Source of the DNA: an uncultured Pelagibacteraceae bacterium
GTDB taxonomy: Bacteria > Pseudomonadota > Alphaproteobacteria > Pelagibacterales > Pelagibacteraceae
Length of the DNA: 49,489 nucleotides
Assembly (NCBI GenBank): GCA_902552345.1
Contig: CACDGO010000007.1
Span: forward strand, 1-49,489
Direction: 5' to 3'
The notes under the pieces were generated by a model that worked only from the letters and a program-made list of their open reading frames with translations, was not told where the DNA came from and did no database searches. The first letter of the stretch is position 1; each line of letters begins with the position of its first letter. Position numbers and translations under genes: made by a program. Positions 17,023 through 25,110 of this stretch are shown here, piece after piece.

Positions 17023-18300
17023 TTAGAAATTTTTGTAAATCTTATGCAATGAATGTTGAACTTTGCTTAAATTTTTTTGATTTGCAGATACCCATGGATT
17101 TTTACAACCCCATTTTTTAATTGTTGGTATTAAAGAATGCTCCCAATTTAAATAACCATTCGAGTCAGATTTGTTTCCAAAGTGCCTTTTTGGAAAGAAA
17201 TAAGTGGGATCAGATTTTGTTAATTTATAAGTTTTTTTAATTTTACAAGCATTACTTTTCTGCCATATAGCTTGGTAACCCATTCGCCTCAACCATATAA
17301 CAGTAAAAACAGCTGAACTTGGAATGTTAGAAAATATTAAAATTTTAGTATTTGTTGATGATATAAATTTATCAGTACTTTGTATTAGTGTCGTCGCATT
17401 AACTTGTTTCCAACCAGCTATTTTTTTAAAACTCTTAATTTCAGAATGTATTTGAAAATTATATAAGTTAGTGTTTTTAATTTTTATTTGAGTAAACGGG
17501 ATTTTAAATTTTTTAGCAATGTTATTTGCTAATTTTAAATCGTTTTTATAATTTATTTTTGTAGATTTAATTTTAGATTGGTTTTTAAATGTACGGTCAA
17601 ATCCATTTAACACCCAGTTTTGTGTTCCACCATTTAAAACATATTTTTTATTATTAAAATCAAAATCCTTTAATGTTTGGTATGCAATAATACTCCTTGT
17701 TCTACCGGCACAATGAACAATATAATTTTTTCTTAAATTTTCTTTATTATTTATATAACACGGTAATTCACCTCCAGAACATTGAACTGATTGAGGTAGA
17801 GAAAATTTTTCAAATTCTTTTTTAGGTCTGGCATCAATTTGTAAATAATTATGGTTTTTTTTGTGAATTCTAGAAAGGTCTTTAGCATATAAATTTTTTA
17901 TATTAGAGGTAATTTCTATCCATTCACCAAATGCTTTTGAAAAAGTGTATTCTCCTGTCCAAAAGGGAAATTTGTTTTTTTTCCAATTTTTATACCCCCC
18001 TTTAACAATAAACGACTTATGATACCTCATTTTTTTAAGTATTTTTTGTATTTGAATTGTTTGAATATCATTTTTTAAACCAATAAGTATTAGTGTAGTA
18101 TTTAAGTCAGGAACTAATTCCCTTATTAAATATTTAAATTTTGAGAGGGGACAATTGACCGAACCAAAAGCAAAACCATGAACATATTCTTTTCTTTCTC
18201 TAATATCTAAAAAAGAGATATTTTTTTTATTATTTTTTAAAAGATTTATTGTTTGTTTGGTACTTATTTCGTTTTCTTTTAATATACTTTTTTTATCCAT
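17023..18300 (-). CDS. Multi-domain rhodanese-like sulfurtransferase
   Basis: A 425-residue protein built of about three rhodanese-like repeats. Repeat 1 (residues about 15-115) has FLDIRERKEYVHG but no cysteine at the active-site loop. Repeat 2 (about 140-230) has IDARPKKEFEKF and the active loop VHCAGRTRS with Cys197. Repeat 3 (about 280-355) is degenerate. So one catalytic site is likely, for persulfide or sulfane-sulfur transfer. The start overlaps the end of the upstream alpha/beta hydrolase gene by 22 bases; no later methionine gives a sensible start. It is the last gene of the IclR-led operon. Its role beside organic-acid genes is unclear. Confidence 0.82.
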   Translation of the reverse strand: MDKKSILKENEISTKQTINLLKNNKKNISFLDIRERKEYVHGFAFGSVNCPLSKFKYLIRELVPDLNTTLILIGLKNDIQTIQIQKILKKMRYHKSFIVKGGYKNWKKNKFPFWTGEYTFSKAFGEWIEITSNIKNLYAKDLSRIHKKNHNYLQIDARPKKEFEKFSLPQSVQCSGGELPCYINNKENLRKNYIVHCAGRTRSIIAYQTLKDFDFNNKKYVLNGGTQNWVLNGFDRTFKNQSKIKSTKINYKNDLKLANNIAKKFKIPFTQIKIKNTNLYNFQIHSEIKSFKKIAGWKQVNATTLIQSTDKFISSTNTKILIFSNIPSSAVFTVIWLRRMGYQAIWQKSNACKIKKTYKLTKSDPTYFFPKRHFGNKSDSNGYLNWEHSLIPTIKKWGCKNPWVSANQKNLSKVQHSLHKIYKNF

Positions 18301-19406
18301 TGATTAATAAAATTTGCAATATCTGAGCTATTTTTTTCGTGCATCATCATGTGTCCATTTCCTTTAATATTGTTATCTTCTAATCTTATAAAATCATGCT
18401 TAACTCCTGCTTGTTTTAAAAAATTGCTAGTCCCATGATCATAAGGGGAGTGATAAGATGCCTCTGCTGTTAAAATTAAGATTTTAACTTTTGAAAGATT
18501 GACAAGTTTTCTTGCAGGTTCTTTTTGAAGAAAACATTGCACTAAATTTTCTGGAGTTTTATTTTCATCAATTTTAGGTATAAGTTTTTCATTGTCCTTC
18601 AATGGTGGATCATAAGTAAGGGGTGAATACGTAATGCCGTTGGGTCTATCTGGTTCTAAGCTTGTTTGATACCATTTTTTATCGAAATCATTTTTTTTAA
18701 AAGTTTGTTTATTTAAATGACTATGTTTAATACCGCCATACGAAACATTGAAAAACGGTGGCCCATTTGGCTCTACAGCTACACAAGCTTTTACTTTATC
18801 TGGTCTAACATCAGCAGCTAACCAACAAAAAGGTCCTCCTTGGCTATGGCCAAGGACAACAGTTTCTCCAACTATATCAATGAGTTCTGAGAGTGCTAAC
18901 TTCGACATTTCTTCGATATAAACTCGATCTGACATCGTATTGACCTGGGAGGCCATATATTCCTCAAATATTTTATCTCCCCTCAAACCACTTCCAGGCC
19001 ACTGATTGTGTAATTTTGCTTGCGGCCAATTACCTTTTTTTGCCATGGCTGTGAACCTTCTCTCCGCATCTTCTATATTAGTTTCTCTATCCATATATTC
19101 ACCATAGAGAGTGTTTGAATAACCTGATCTTGCCCTACCAGGTTGGTCAATAACGTAGACTGAATAACCGTGAGATAAAAAGTCATGAAGCCACCCTCTT
19201 CTTCCATCAGCAGTAGTTATAAAACCTGAACCACTTTGACCTCCACCATGGATTAAGATTATATTTTTATTATTTGATTTTGCGGGTATAAAGCTTTCAA
19301 CATACATTTTTCCTTTAAGAACATTGTTATCTTTTACTTTTTGAACTTTTCCGCCTACAAAAAAAATTTTGTGTTCTTTGAGATTAATTTCTGAGTTCTT
19401 ATTCAT
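18279..19406 (-). CDS. Alpha/beta hydrolase
   Basis: A 375-residue hydrolase. NIILIHGGGQSGSGF supplies the oxyanion-hole HGGG, GHSQGGPF holds the nucleophile Ser188, and GNGHMMMHEKNS near the C-terminus holds the catalytic His352. There is no signal peptide, so it is probably cytoplasmic. The motif RRGWLHDFLSHGYSVYVIDQPGRARS is shared with a group of bacterial alpha/beta fold esterases. In its operon with an IclR regulator and a lyase-family protein, it could open a carboxylic ester or thioester before catabolism; this is inference. It starts 39 bases after the AbrB-type gene. Confidence 0.85.
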   Translation of the reverse strand: MNKNSEINLKEHKIFFVGGKVQKVKDNNVLKGKMYVESFIPAKSNNKNIILIHGGGQSGSGFITTADGRRGWLHDFLSHGYSVYVIDQPGRARSGYSNTLYGEYMDRETNIEDAERRFTAMAKKGNWPQAKLHNQWPGSGLRGDKIFEEYMASQVNTMSDRVYIEEMSKLALSELIDIVGETVVLGHSQGGPFCWLAADVRPDKVKACVAVEPNGPPFFNVSYGGIKHSHLNKQTFKKNDFDKKWYQTSLEPDRPNGITYSPLTYDPPLKDNEKLIPKIDENKTPENLVQCFLQKEPARKLVNLSKVKILILTAEASYHSPYDHGTSNFLKQAGVKHDFIRLEDNNIKGNGHMMMHEKNSSDIANFINQWIKKVY

Positions 19407-19445
19407 ACAGTTTTCATTTTATATCTTGAAAAGGTTAATGCAATT

Positions 19446-20504
19446 TTATTTTTTTTTCCTTAAAAATTTTAAAATAAATGGAACAGAAAAAATTATAAAG
19501 AATACTCTTAGAAAATGATGGTAAGTCACGAATAATGGGTCAATGTCATAAGCAACACTTATAACTACTACCTCATGAAGCCCTCCTGGAGCAAAACTTA
19601 AAAAGGCAGCCATAAAGTCAAAGCCTAAATATATTTTTAAAATATAAGCAAAAATAGCAGCAATACCTAGTAATATTGCTGACATTATAGCACCATGAAA
19701 AGAAAAAAATAATATTTCTTTGGGTGCTAAACCACTTAATCTACAACCAATCGCAGATCCTAAAAAAACTAAAGCTACATTAATAAAAATATCGGGGAAA
19801 CGTGCAGTTGTTAGTTCTAGGGTATAGAAAAAACCAGCGACTATCATTGCTGCTAGTATTGGAGCAGATGGTATTCTAAATTTTTCTAAAACTTTTGTTC
19901 CAATTAAGGAAACAATAATTAAGAAAATTATTTCTAGAAAATACCTTAAATTATAAGTAGCAATATTTCCAAAAGAGTCTATTTCTTGATAGCCTATTTG
20001 GGTAACAAATATAAAAGGCAAAAAAAGAACAACAAATAATACTCTAGTAGCTTGAGGAATAACTACTTGGCCTCTTTCTTTTTTATTATTTGTGATATCG
20101 CTAATTGCAGTTGATATAACAACAAATGCGCCAGGTAAAGCAGCCAACGTTGAGACATATTTTTTAAATTTACAAATTTTTACAAAATAAAATGCAACTA
20201 CTACTGTTCCAACAATTGTACATATAATCATTGCGATAGAAGAATATATCCAAAGATGAATTTTATATAATAATGAGATATTAAATGATCCAGCAAGTAT
20301 TACACCAATTATTAATAAGACAGGAAGAAAAATTTTTTTATCAAAAGTAATTTTGTAACTGCTAAAAGATACTACAAGATTTAATAACAAAGCTCCTAAA
20401 AGCCATGGTAAAGGTAAATTTATTAATGTAGCAAGATAGCCCCCTAAGATACCTATTAAGACACTCTTATAACTTCTCTTCATTGCTAAATAATAATTTT
20501 TCAT
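19446..20504 (-). CDS. AbrB family (COG3180) integral membrane protein
   Basis: A 352-residue membrane protein with about ten hydrophobic segments and two similar halves, as in the AbrB/COG3180 family (often mis-titled ammonia monooxygenase or transcriptional regulator). The signature appears twice: GGYLATLINLPLPWLLGALL near the N-terminus and FRIPSAPILAAMIVAGFFY mid-protein. FAPGGLHEVVVISVAYDIDP is a conserved C-terminal motif. It is probably a transporter, and here it sits 2 bases from a lyase gene, so uptake or export of an organic acid is plausible. An internal ATG seven codons in (MKRSYK) is an alternative start. Confidence 0.85.
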   Translation of the reverse strand: MKNYYLAMKRSYKSVLIGILGGYLATLINLPLPWLLGALLLNLVVSFSSYKITFDKKIFLPVLLIIGVILAGSFNISLLYKIHLWIYSSIAMIICTIVGTVVVAFYFVKICKFKKYVSTLAALPGAFVVISTAISDITNNKKERGQVVIPQATRVLFVVLFLPFIFVTQIGYQEIDSFGNIATYNLRYFLEIIFLIIVSLIGTKVLEKFRIPSAPILAAMIVAGFFYTLELTTARFPDIFINVALVFLGSAIGCRLSGLAPKEILFFSFHGAIMSAILLGIAAIFAYILKIYLGFDFMAAFLSFAPGGLHEVVVISVAYDIDPLFVTYHHFLRVFFIIFSVPFILKFLRKKK

Positions 20505-20506
20505 AA

Positions 20507-21349
20507 TTAATTTTGTTTTATTTTTAGATATTTTTTTAATTCTAGTAAATTTAGGGTATCGCTTGCTTTGTTTTTGAATTTGGGGTTTTTGTTTTTTTTA
20601 ATTAAGTCAAGTGTTTGATTTGTTGAGTCGACATAGCTATTTAGTACCTGTTGAGAATATAAAATAAACTTAAAGCTACTCTTTTTAATTTTATTCATAT
20701 TAAATTTAATTTTTTCTGTGATATTTATAAAAAGTGGTATGTTTTTAACTTCTTTAGAAATTAGATCTGCTTGCTTAGTATTATTAATCCCTGTAATAAA
20801 AATGGCATCAGCTCCTAATTTTTTATATAAATTAGCTCTATTTACAGCTTCTTTGATTGAATTGTTAGTTAAAGCATCAGTTCTTGCTATTACTAAAATA
20901 CCTTTTGTTTTTTTAGAGGCTTTAATTGCTGTTTTAATTCTCTTTGATGCATTTTTCATATCTAGCAATTTTACTTTATCTGTTAAGGCACATATTTTTG
21001 GAAATACCTGATCTTCTAGAATTAAAGCCGATGCACCAGCGTTAGAAAGATCCTTGACTGTTTTAAAAACATTCTTCAAATCTCCAAAACCAGTATCGGC
21101 ATCTACAATAATTGGAATTTTTGATTGATTGCAAATTAGTTTAGTCGATTCAACAAGTTCTTTTCTAGAAATTACACTAGCGTCCGGATACCCAAAGCTA
21201 GCAGACGAAAGTGCGAAACCTCCTATAAATCCAATTTTAAAACCTTTTTTTTCAATTAATTTAATAGAAAGAGGGTCATGGCAAGTTGGGATTTTATAAG
21301 ATTTTTTATCATTAAAATACTTTTTTAATGTTTGAGTTTTTTTATTCAT
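20507..21349 (-). CDS. Isocitrate lyase/PEP mutase superfamily protein
   Basis: A 280-residue TIM-barrel protein of the isocitrate lyase/PEP mutase superfamily. Metal- and substrate-binding motifs are present: IVDADTGFG near residue 85, LILEDQ and VIARTDAL. The mobile active-site loop, Lys-Arg-Cys-Gly-His in PrpB and isocitrate lyase, reads PKICALTDK here: Cys is kept, Gly-His is lost. That argues against a standard methylisocitrate lyase and leaves open oxaloacetate decarboxylase, PEP mutase-like or dimethylmalate-lyase-like chemistry. I chose the ATG at 21349, which overlaps the iclR stop by 8 bases; a TTG three codons upstream is less likely. Confidence 0.88.
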   Translation of the reverse strand: MNKKTQTLKKYFNDKKSYKIPTCHDPLSIKLIEKKGFKIGFIGGFALSSASFGYPDASVISRKELVESTKLICNQSKIPIIVDADTGFGDLKNVFKTVKDLSNAGASALILEDQVFPKICALTDKVKLLDMKNASKRIKTAIKASKKTKGILVIARTDALTNNSIKEAVNRANLYKKLGADAIFITGINNTKQADLISKEVKNIPLFINITEKIKFNMNKIKKSSFKFILYSQQVLNSYVDSTNQTLDLIKKNKNPKFKNKASDTLNLLELKKYLKIKQN

Positions 21350-22019
21350 TAGATACAAGTCTTTTCATTTGATTTTGATACCCGGATAAAATTTTATAAA
21401 ATTTTGCTACTGATTTATTTGTAAAAAATTGTCTCCAACCGGATATACTTAATGTTCCAGTAAAATTTTCCTTATTATTAAATATTGGAACAGCGACACT
21501 TGCTATGTTATCCAATCTTTCTCCTGCAGTATAAATATAACCTTTTTTATTTATCAAATTTTTAAGCTCTTGATCATTTTGAGTAAAAGCTTTTATTACT
21601 TTCCCAGTAGCCGATTTTAACTCAAATGTAGTCCCTTCAACCACATAATGGTTAAGTTCCGACTTTGAGTTTACTCTATATAAACAAACTTTTTTACTAC
21701 CTGCTTTTACCCAATAGCCAGCTGATTGCCCTGTAGACTCCAGTATTCTATTTAGTATTAACCTTATCTCTTCTCCTGATTTAAAGTTTGAGTTGTAAAT
21801 TGAACCTAATTTCCAACTACCTGGTCCTAATCGGTAGCTACCATTAATTTCATTTTTGATTAAAAAATTGTATTTAATTAGTGAGTTACAGATTCTTAAA
21901 ATTGTAGATTTATTTAGCTTTGTAGTTGAGGAAAGTTCTTTTAAAGACACGCTTTTGTTAGCATCATCGAAGGAATTTAAAATCTGAAAAGTTTTGTCTA
22001 GAACTTTAATGTTGCTCAT
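21342..22019 (-). CDS. IclR family transcriptional regulator
   Basis: A 225-residue regulator with an N-terminal winged helix-turn-helix (residues about 5-65: VLDKTFQILNSF, VSLKELSSTTKLNKSTILRI, YRLGPGSWKLG) and a C-terminal GAF-like effector domain (residues about 80-220, with ATGKVIKAF and ASVAVPIFNNKENFTGTLSISG). IclR proteins commonly control catabolism of organic and aromatic acids. It is divergent from an MmgE/PrpD gene and heads an operon with the lyase-family gene. The 93-base divergent spacer holds palindromes that are good candidates for its operator, one of which recurs before tcuA. Confidence 0.92.
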   Translation of the reverse strand: MSNIKVLDKTFQILNSFDDANKSVSLKELSSTTKLNKSTILRICNSLIKYNFLIKNEINGSYRLGPGSWKLGSIYNSNFKSGEEIRLILNRILESTGQSAGYWVKAGSKKVCLYRVNSKSELNHYVVEGTTFELKSATGKVIKAFTQNDQELKNLINKKGYIYTAGERLDNIASVAVPIFNNKENFTGTLSISGWRQFFTNKSVAKFYKILSGYQNQMKRLVSNE

Positions 22020-22020
22020 G

Positions 22021-22077
22021 TGTTTTGCATTGTGAAACAGACATTTTATATTATAAAATTTGTTGACAATCTATAAT
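22021..22077. promoter_or_regulatory. Divergent iclR / MmgE-PrpD promoter region with candidate operators
   Basis: Three elements are visible. An imperfect 19-bp inverted repeat (TGTTT...AAACA) at 22021-22039 touches the iclR start codon. A perfect palindrome with 8-bp arms around one base, ATTTTATA-T-TATAAAAT, occupies 22043-22059. On the plus strand a perfect TATAAT at 22072-22077 would start transcription near 22084, placing the palindrome over the -35 position, as expected where a regulator replaces or blocks a -35 box. A TATAAT also lies on the minus strand inside the palindrome (22050-22055). A TTGACA at 22063-22068 has no suitable -10. The regulator assignment is inference from position. 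Confidence 0.55.
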
Positions 22078-22112
22078 TTTTTTGCTGAACTAAGAAATCA
22101 CTACAAATTGTT

Positions 22113-23537
22113 ATGGGAAAAGCTTACACACCAAATATAAAATCAGATAAAGGAAAAAACCTTACAAAACACGTTGCTGAATTTGTTAAAAAAAATAAGT
22201 ATCAATCAATTCCTAAAAACGTTGTTGAGTTAGCTAAAAAACATATTTTAGATGGTTTCGGGTTAGCTTTATCAGGATCAGTAGCAAGAACTGGAGATTA
22301 TTTATTTAAACATATTAAAAATAACTCTGCAAAAGGAAGAGCTACAGTAATTGGTTCAAAAATGAAAGTAACATCTCGATTTGCTGCATTAGCTAACGGT
22401 ACCGGGATACATTCTGATGATTACGATGATACTCAATTAGCTGTTCAAAAAGATAGAGTTTATGGCTTGTTAACACATCCAACTGCACCTTGTTTACCAA
22501 GTGCTTTTGCTGAGGGAGAGTTAAAAAAAATTAATGGTAAAGCTTTTTTAAATGCGTACTTAATTGGTGTGGATGTTGAATGTAAGGTTTCTGAAGCAAT
22601 GTCACCAAGGCACTATCAACATGGTTTTCATTCGACAGCAACTTGCGGGACTTTAGCCTCTGCTGCTGCTGCTGCAAAAATTAGAGGTTATAATGTATCT
22701 CAAATCCAACAATCTTTAGCTATAGCAGCTACAATGAGTGCTGGCTTAAGAGAAAATTTTGGTACAATGACAAAACCATTACATGCAGGGAGAGCTGCTG
22801 AAAGTGGTGTCGTTGCATGCGACTTGGTTGGTTTTGGATGGTCAGCAACTGATAAAATTTTGGAGTCACCAAGAGGGTTTTTCCAAGCTCATGGTGGAGG
22901 CTACAATTTAAATTCAGTAAAAGGCCAGCTCGGAAGACCATGGACTTTTTCGAAACCTGGTGTTTCAATTAAACCTCACCCTTGTGGTTCATTAACACAT
23001 CCAGGAATGACGAAAATGCTTGAGTTAATTTTAAAACATGACATTAAGCCAAATGAAGTTGTTAAGGTTGATGTGGGCACTAACCATAATATGCAAAACG
23101 CTTTAATCCACCATAGACCTACAAATGAATTCCAAGCGAAGTTTAGTATGGAATATTCGATGGCTATCCTTCTGGTGCAAAGACGTGCTTATATTCCTGA
23201 GTATCAAGACAAAAGAATAAACAAACCAGATGTTCAGCAAATGCTTAGAAAAGTAAATTTTTATAAGAACAAAATTGCTGAGGCAGCTGGATACGACAAA
23301 ATGACTACAATAATTGATATTTATTTAAAAAATGGAAAGAAAATATCTGGTCGTGGAGATTTTGGTAAAGGAAGCCCTATGATTCCAATGTCTTACGATG
23401 AAGTTGCAGACAAATTTTTAGGTTGTTGTGAATTCGCCAAGTGGCCATCAAAAAAATCAAAAGCCCTTATAGAATTGGTGAGAAATCTTGAAAAAGTAAA
23501 AGATATTTCTAAATTAAGTAAGCTTTTATCTAAATAA
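22113..23537 (+). CDS. MmgE/PrpD family protein (paralogue 1)
   Basis: A 474-residue member of the MmgE/PrpD family, which includes 2-methylcitrate dehydratase and cis-aconitate decarboxylase. The acidic motif after the first helical domain reads HSDDYDDTQ (residues 100-108), and HGFHSTATCGTLASAAAAAKIRG is the conserved helix motif. GVSIKPHPCGSLTHPG carries the usual KPHPCG block. It opens the plus-strand side of the IclR divergent locus, so IclR probably controls it. The paralogues at 30.8, 36.0 and 37.5 kb differ from it throughout. A decarboxylase or dehydratase acting on a tricarboxylate is likely; the exact substrate is not readable. Confidence 0.88.
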   Translation: MGKAYTPNIKSDKGKNLTKHVAEFVKKNKYQSIPKNVVELAKKHILDGFGLALSGSVARTGDYLFKHIKNNSAKGRATVIGSKMKVTSRFAALANGTGIHSDDYDDTQLAVQKDRVYGLLTHPTAPCLPSAFAEGELKKINGKAFLNAYLIGVDVECKVSEAMSPRHYQHGFHSTATCGTLASAAAAAKIRGYNVSQIQQSLAIAATMSAGLRENFGTMTKPLHAGRAAESGVVACDLVGFGWSATDKILESPRGFFQAHGGGYNLNSVKGQLGRPWTFSKPGVSIKPHPCGSLTHPGMTKMLELILKHDIKPNEVVKVDVGTNHNMQNALIHHRPTNEFQAKFSMEYSMAILLVQRRAYIPEYQDKRINKPDVQQMLRKVNFYKNKIAEAAGYDKMTTIIDIYLKNGKKISGRGDFGKGSPMIPMSYDEVADKFLGCCEFAKWPSKKSKALIELVRNLEKVKDISKLSKLLSK

Positions 23538-23579
23538 TTAAATACAGAATATTGCTATCCGTTTCATAATAAATTTTTA

Positions 23580-23596
23580 GTTTTATATTGTAAAAT
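23580..23596. promoter_or_regulatory. Operator-like palindrome before tcuA, copy of the iclR-spacer site
   Basis: In the 103-base gap ahead of tcuA, positions 23581-23596 read TTTTATATTGTAAAAT. This matches positions 22044-22059 of the iclR/PrpD spacer (TTTTATATTATAAAAT) at 15 of 16 bases. It lies 44 bases before the tcuA ATG, a position suited to a regulator. AT-rich DNA yields such matches by chance more often than balanced DNA, so this is a candidate only. No convincing -35/-10 pair was identified in the gap. Confidence 0.45.
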
Positions 23597-23640
23597 AAAA
23601 TTTATCTTTATCTTTTAAATAAATATAATAAAACAGAGTA

Positions 23641-25110
23641 ATGGATACCTTTGATTTAGTAATCGTTGGAGCGGGAAATGCTGCTCTTTCTGCAGCAATA
23701 TCAGCAAAGGAAAATGGTGCAAAAAACATTTTAGTTTTAGAGAAGGCTTCAAAAAAAGATCGCGGTGGTAATAGTAGGTACACTAATGGAGCTTACAGAT
23801 TTGCCTATAAAGGTTTTTCAGATTTAAAAAAAATAATTCCTAACTTAAAACATACAAAAACAATTGATTATGGTAAGTACACTTCTTCAAATTTTCTTAG
23901 AGATATGAACAAAGTTACTCAAGGAAAGACGGATAAATATTTGTCTAAAACATTAACCTCAAAAAGCTTCGAGACAATACATTGGTTAAGTAAAAAAGGT
24001 TTAAAATTTAAACCAATAAAAGGAAGACAATCCTTTAAAGTAAACGGAATAATGAAGTATTGGGGTGGCCTCACATTAGAAGTAAACGGACAAGGTGAAA
24101 AACTGGTCGACTCATTATTGAATATAGTAAAAAAAAATGGAATTAAGATTCAATACGATACAGCAGTAACTGAATTAATTTATAAAAAAAAAATTGTATG
24201 TGGTGTAAAAATATTACATAAAAAAAAGATTAAGAAAATATTTTCAAAATCTGTGATACTTGCTTGTGGTGGGTTCGAATCTAGCTCAAAAATGAGAAAG
24301 AAGCATTTAGGTATAGGCTGGGAAGCAGCTAAAGTAAGAGGAACAAGACACAATACAGGTGATGGATTAAGTATGGCCTTGAAAATTGGAGCTATGCCAT
24401 TTGGGAACTGGTCAGGATGTCATGCAGTTTTCCATGACTTGAATGGTCCTGAGTTTAGTGACTTAAAAATTAGTAATAAGTATAGAAAAATTAGTTATCC
24501 TTGGGGAATAGTTTTAAATCTGAAAGGTGAAAGATTTGTTGATGAGGGAGAAGATTTTAGGAATTTTACCTATGCTAAGTTTGGACGTGAAGTAATAAAT
24601 CAACCTAAACAAGTTGGTTGGCAAATTTTTGATAAAAAAGTACGCCATATGTTATACCCAGAGTATGATGTAAAATCTGCAACAATGGTTAAAGCTAACT
24701 CTATTAAAGATTTAATATACAAGATCAAAGGAATGAACAGATCAAAAGCTTTAAAAACAATCTTTTTATATAATAATGCTGTTACAAAAAATATTAAGTT
24801 TGACCCCACAATTAAAGACGGAAAAAAAACAACTGGATTAAAAATAAATAAAACTAATTGGGCAAACTTAATCGATAAGCCACCATTTTATGCTTACGGT
24901 GTTACATGTGGAATAACTTTTACCTTCGGAGGATTAAAGGTAAATAAAAACTGCCAGGTTTTAAATAAATTTAAAAAACCTATTAAAGGGTTATTTGCAG
25001 CGGGTGAGATAATTGGTGGAATTTTTTATTTTAATTACCCCGGAGGTAGTGGGCTTACGTCTGGAGCAGTTTTTGGAAAAATTGCAGGAAAATCAGCAGC
25101 TAAATTTTAA
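23641..25110 (+). CDS. tcuA: FAD-dependent tricarballylate dehydrogenase homologue
   Basis: A 489-residue flavoprotein of the succinate dehydrogenase/fumarate reductase fold. The FAD motif is VIVGAGNAALSAAISAKENG (from residue 8), followed by VLEKASKKDRGGNSRYTNGAYRFAY, which is closely diagnostic of TcuA. The C-terminal GLFAAGEIIGGIFYFNYPGGSGLTSGAVFG completes FAD binding. TcuA oxidises tricarballylate to cis-aconitate; in Salmonella it needs the electron-transfer protein TcuB and the permease TcuC, neither recognised in this window. A different electron acceptor must be used, or TcuB is encoded elsewhere. The 3' end overlaps the convergent dehydrogenase gene by 11 bases. Confidence 0.87.
   Translation: MDTFDLVIVGAGNAALSAAISAKENGAKNILVLEKASKKDRGGNSRYTNGAYRFAYKGFSDLKKIIPNLKHTKTIDYGKYTSSNFLRDMNKVTQGKTDKYLSKTLTSKSFETIHWLSKKGLKFKPIKGRQSFKVNGIMKYWGGLTLEVNGQGEKLVDSLLNIVKKNGIKIQYDTAVTELIYKKKIVCGVKILHKKKIKKIFSKSVILACGGFESSSKMRKKHLGIGWEAAKVRGTRHNTGDGLSMALKIGAMPFGNWSGCHAVFHDLNGPEFSDLKISNKYRKISYPWGIVLNLKGERFVDEGEDFRNFTYAKFGREVINQPKQVGWQIFDKKVRHMLYPEYDVKSATMVKANSIKDLIYKIKGMNRSKALKTIFLYNNAVTKNIKFDPTIKDGKKTTGLKINKTNWANLIDKPPFYAYGVTCGITFTFGGLKVNKNCQVLNKFKKPIKGLFAAGEIIGGIFYFNYPGGSGLTSGAVFGKIAGKSAAKF

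Noticed and set aside
19411-19431. Possible regulator site before the alpha/beta hydrolase gene
   Set aside because: Only the half-site TATAAAAT is shared with the palindromes at 22.0 and 23.6 kb; the other arm does not match.
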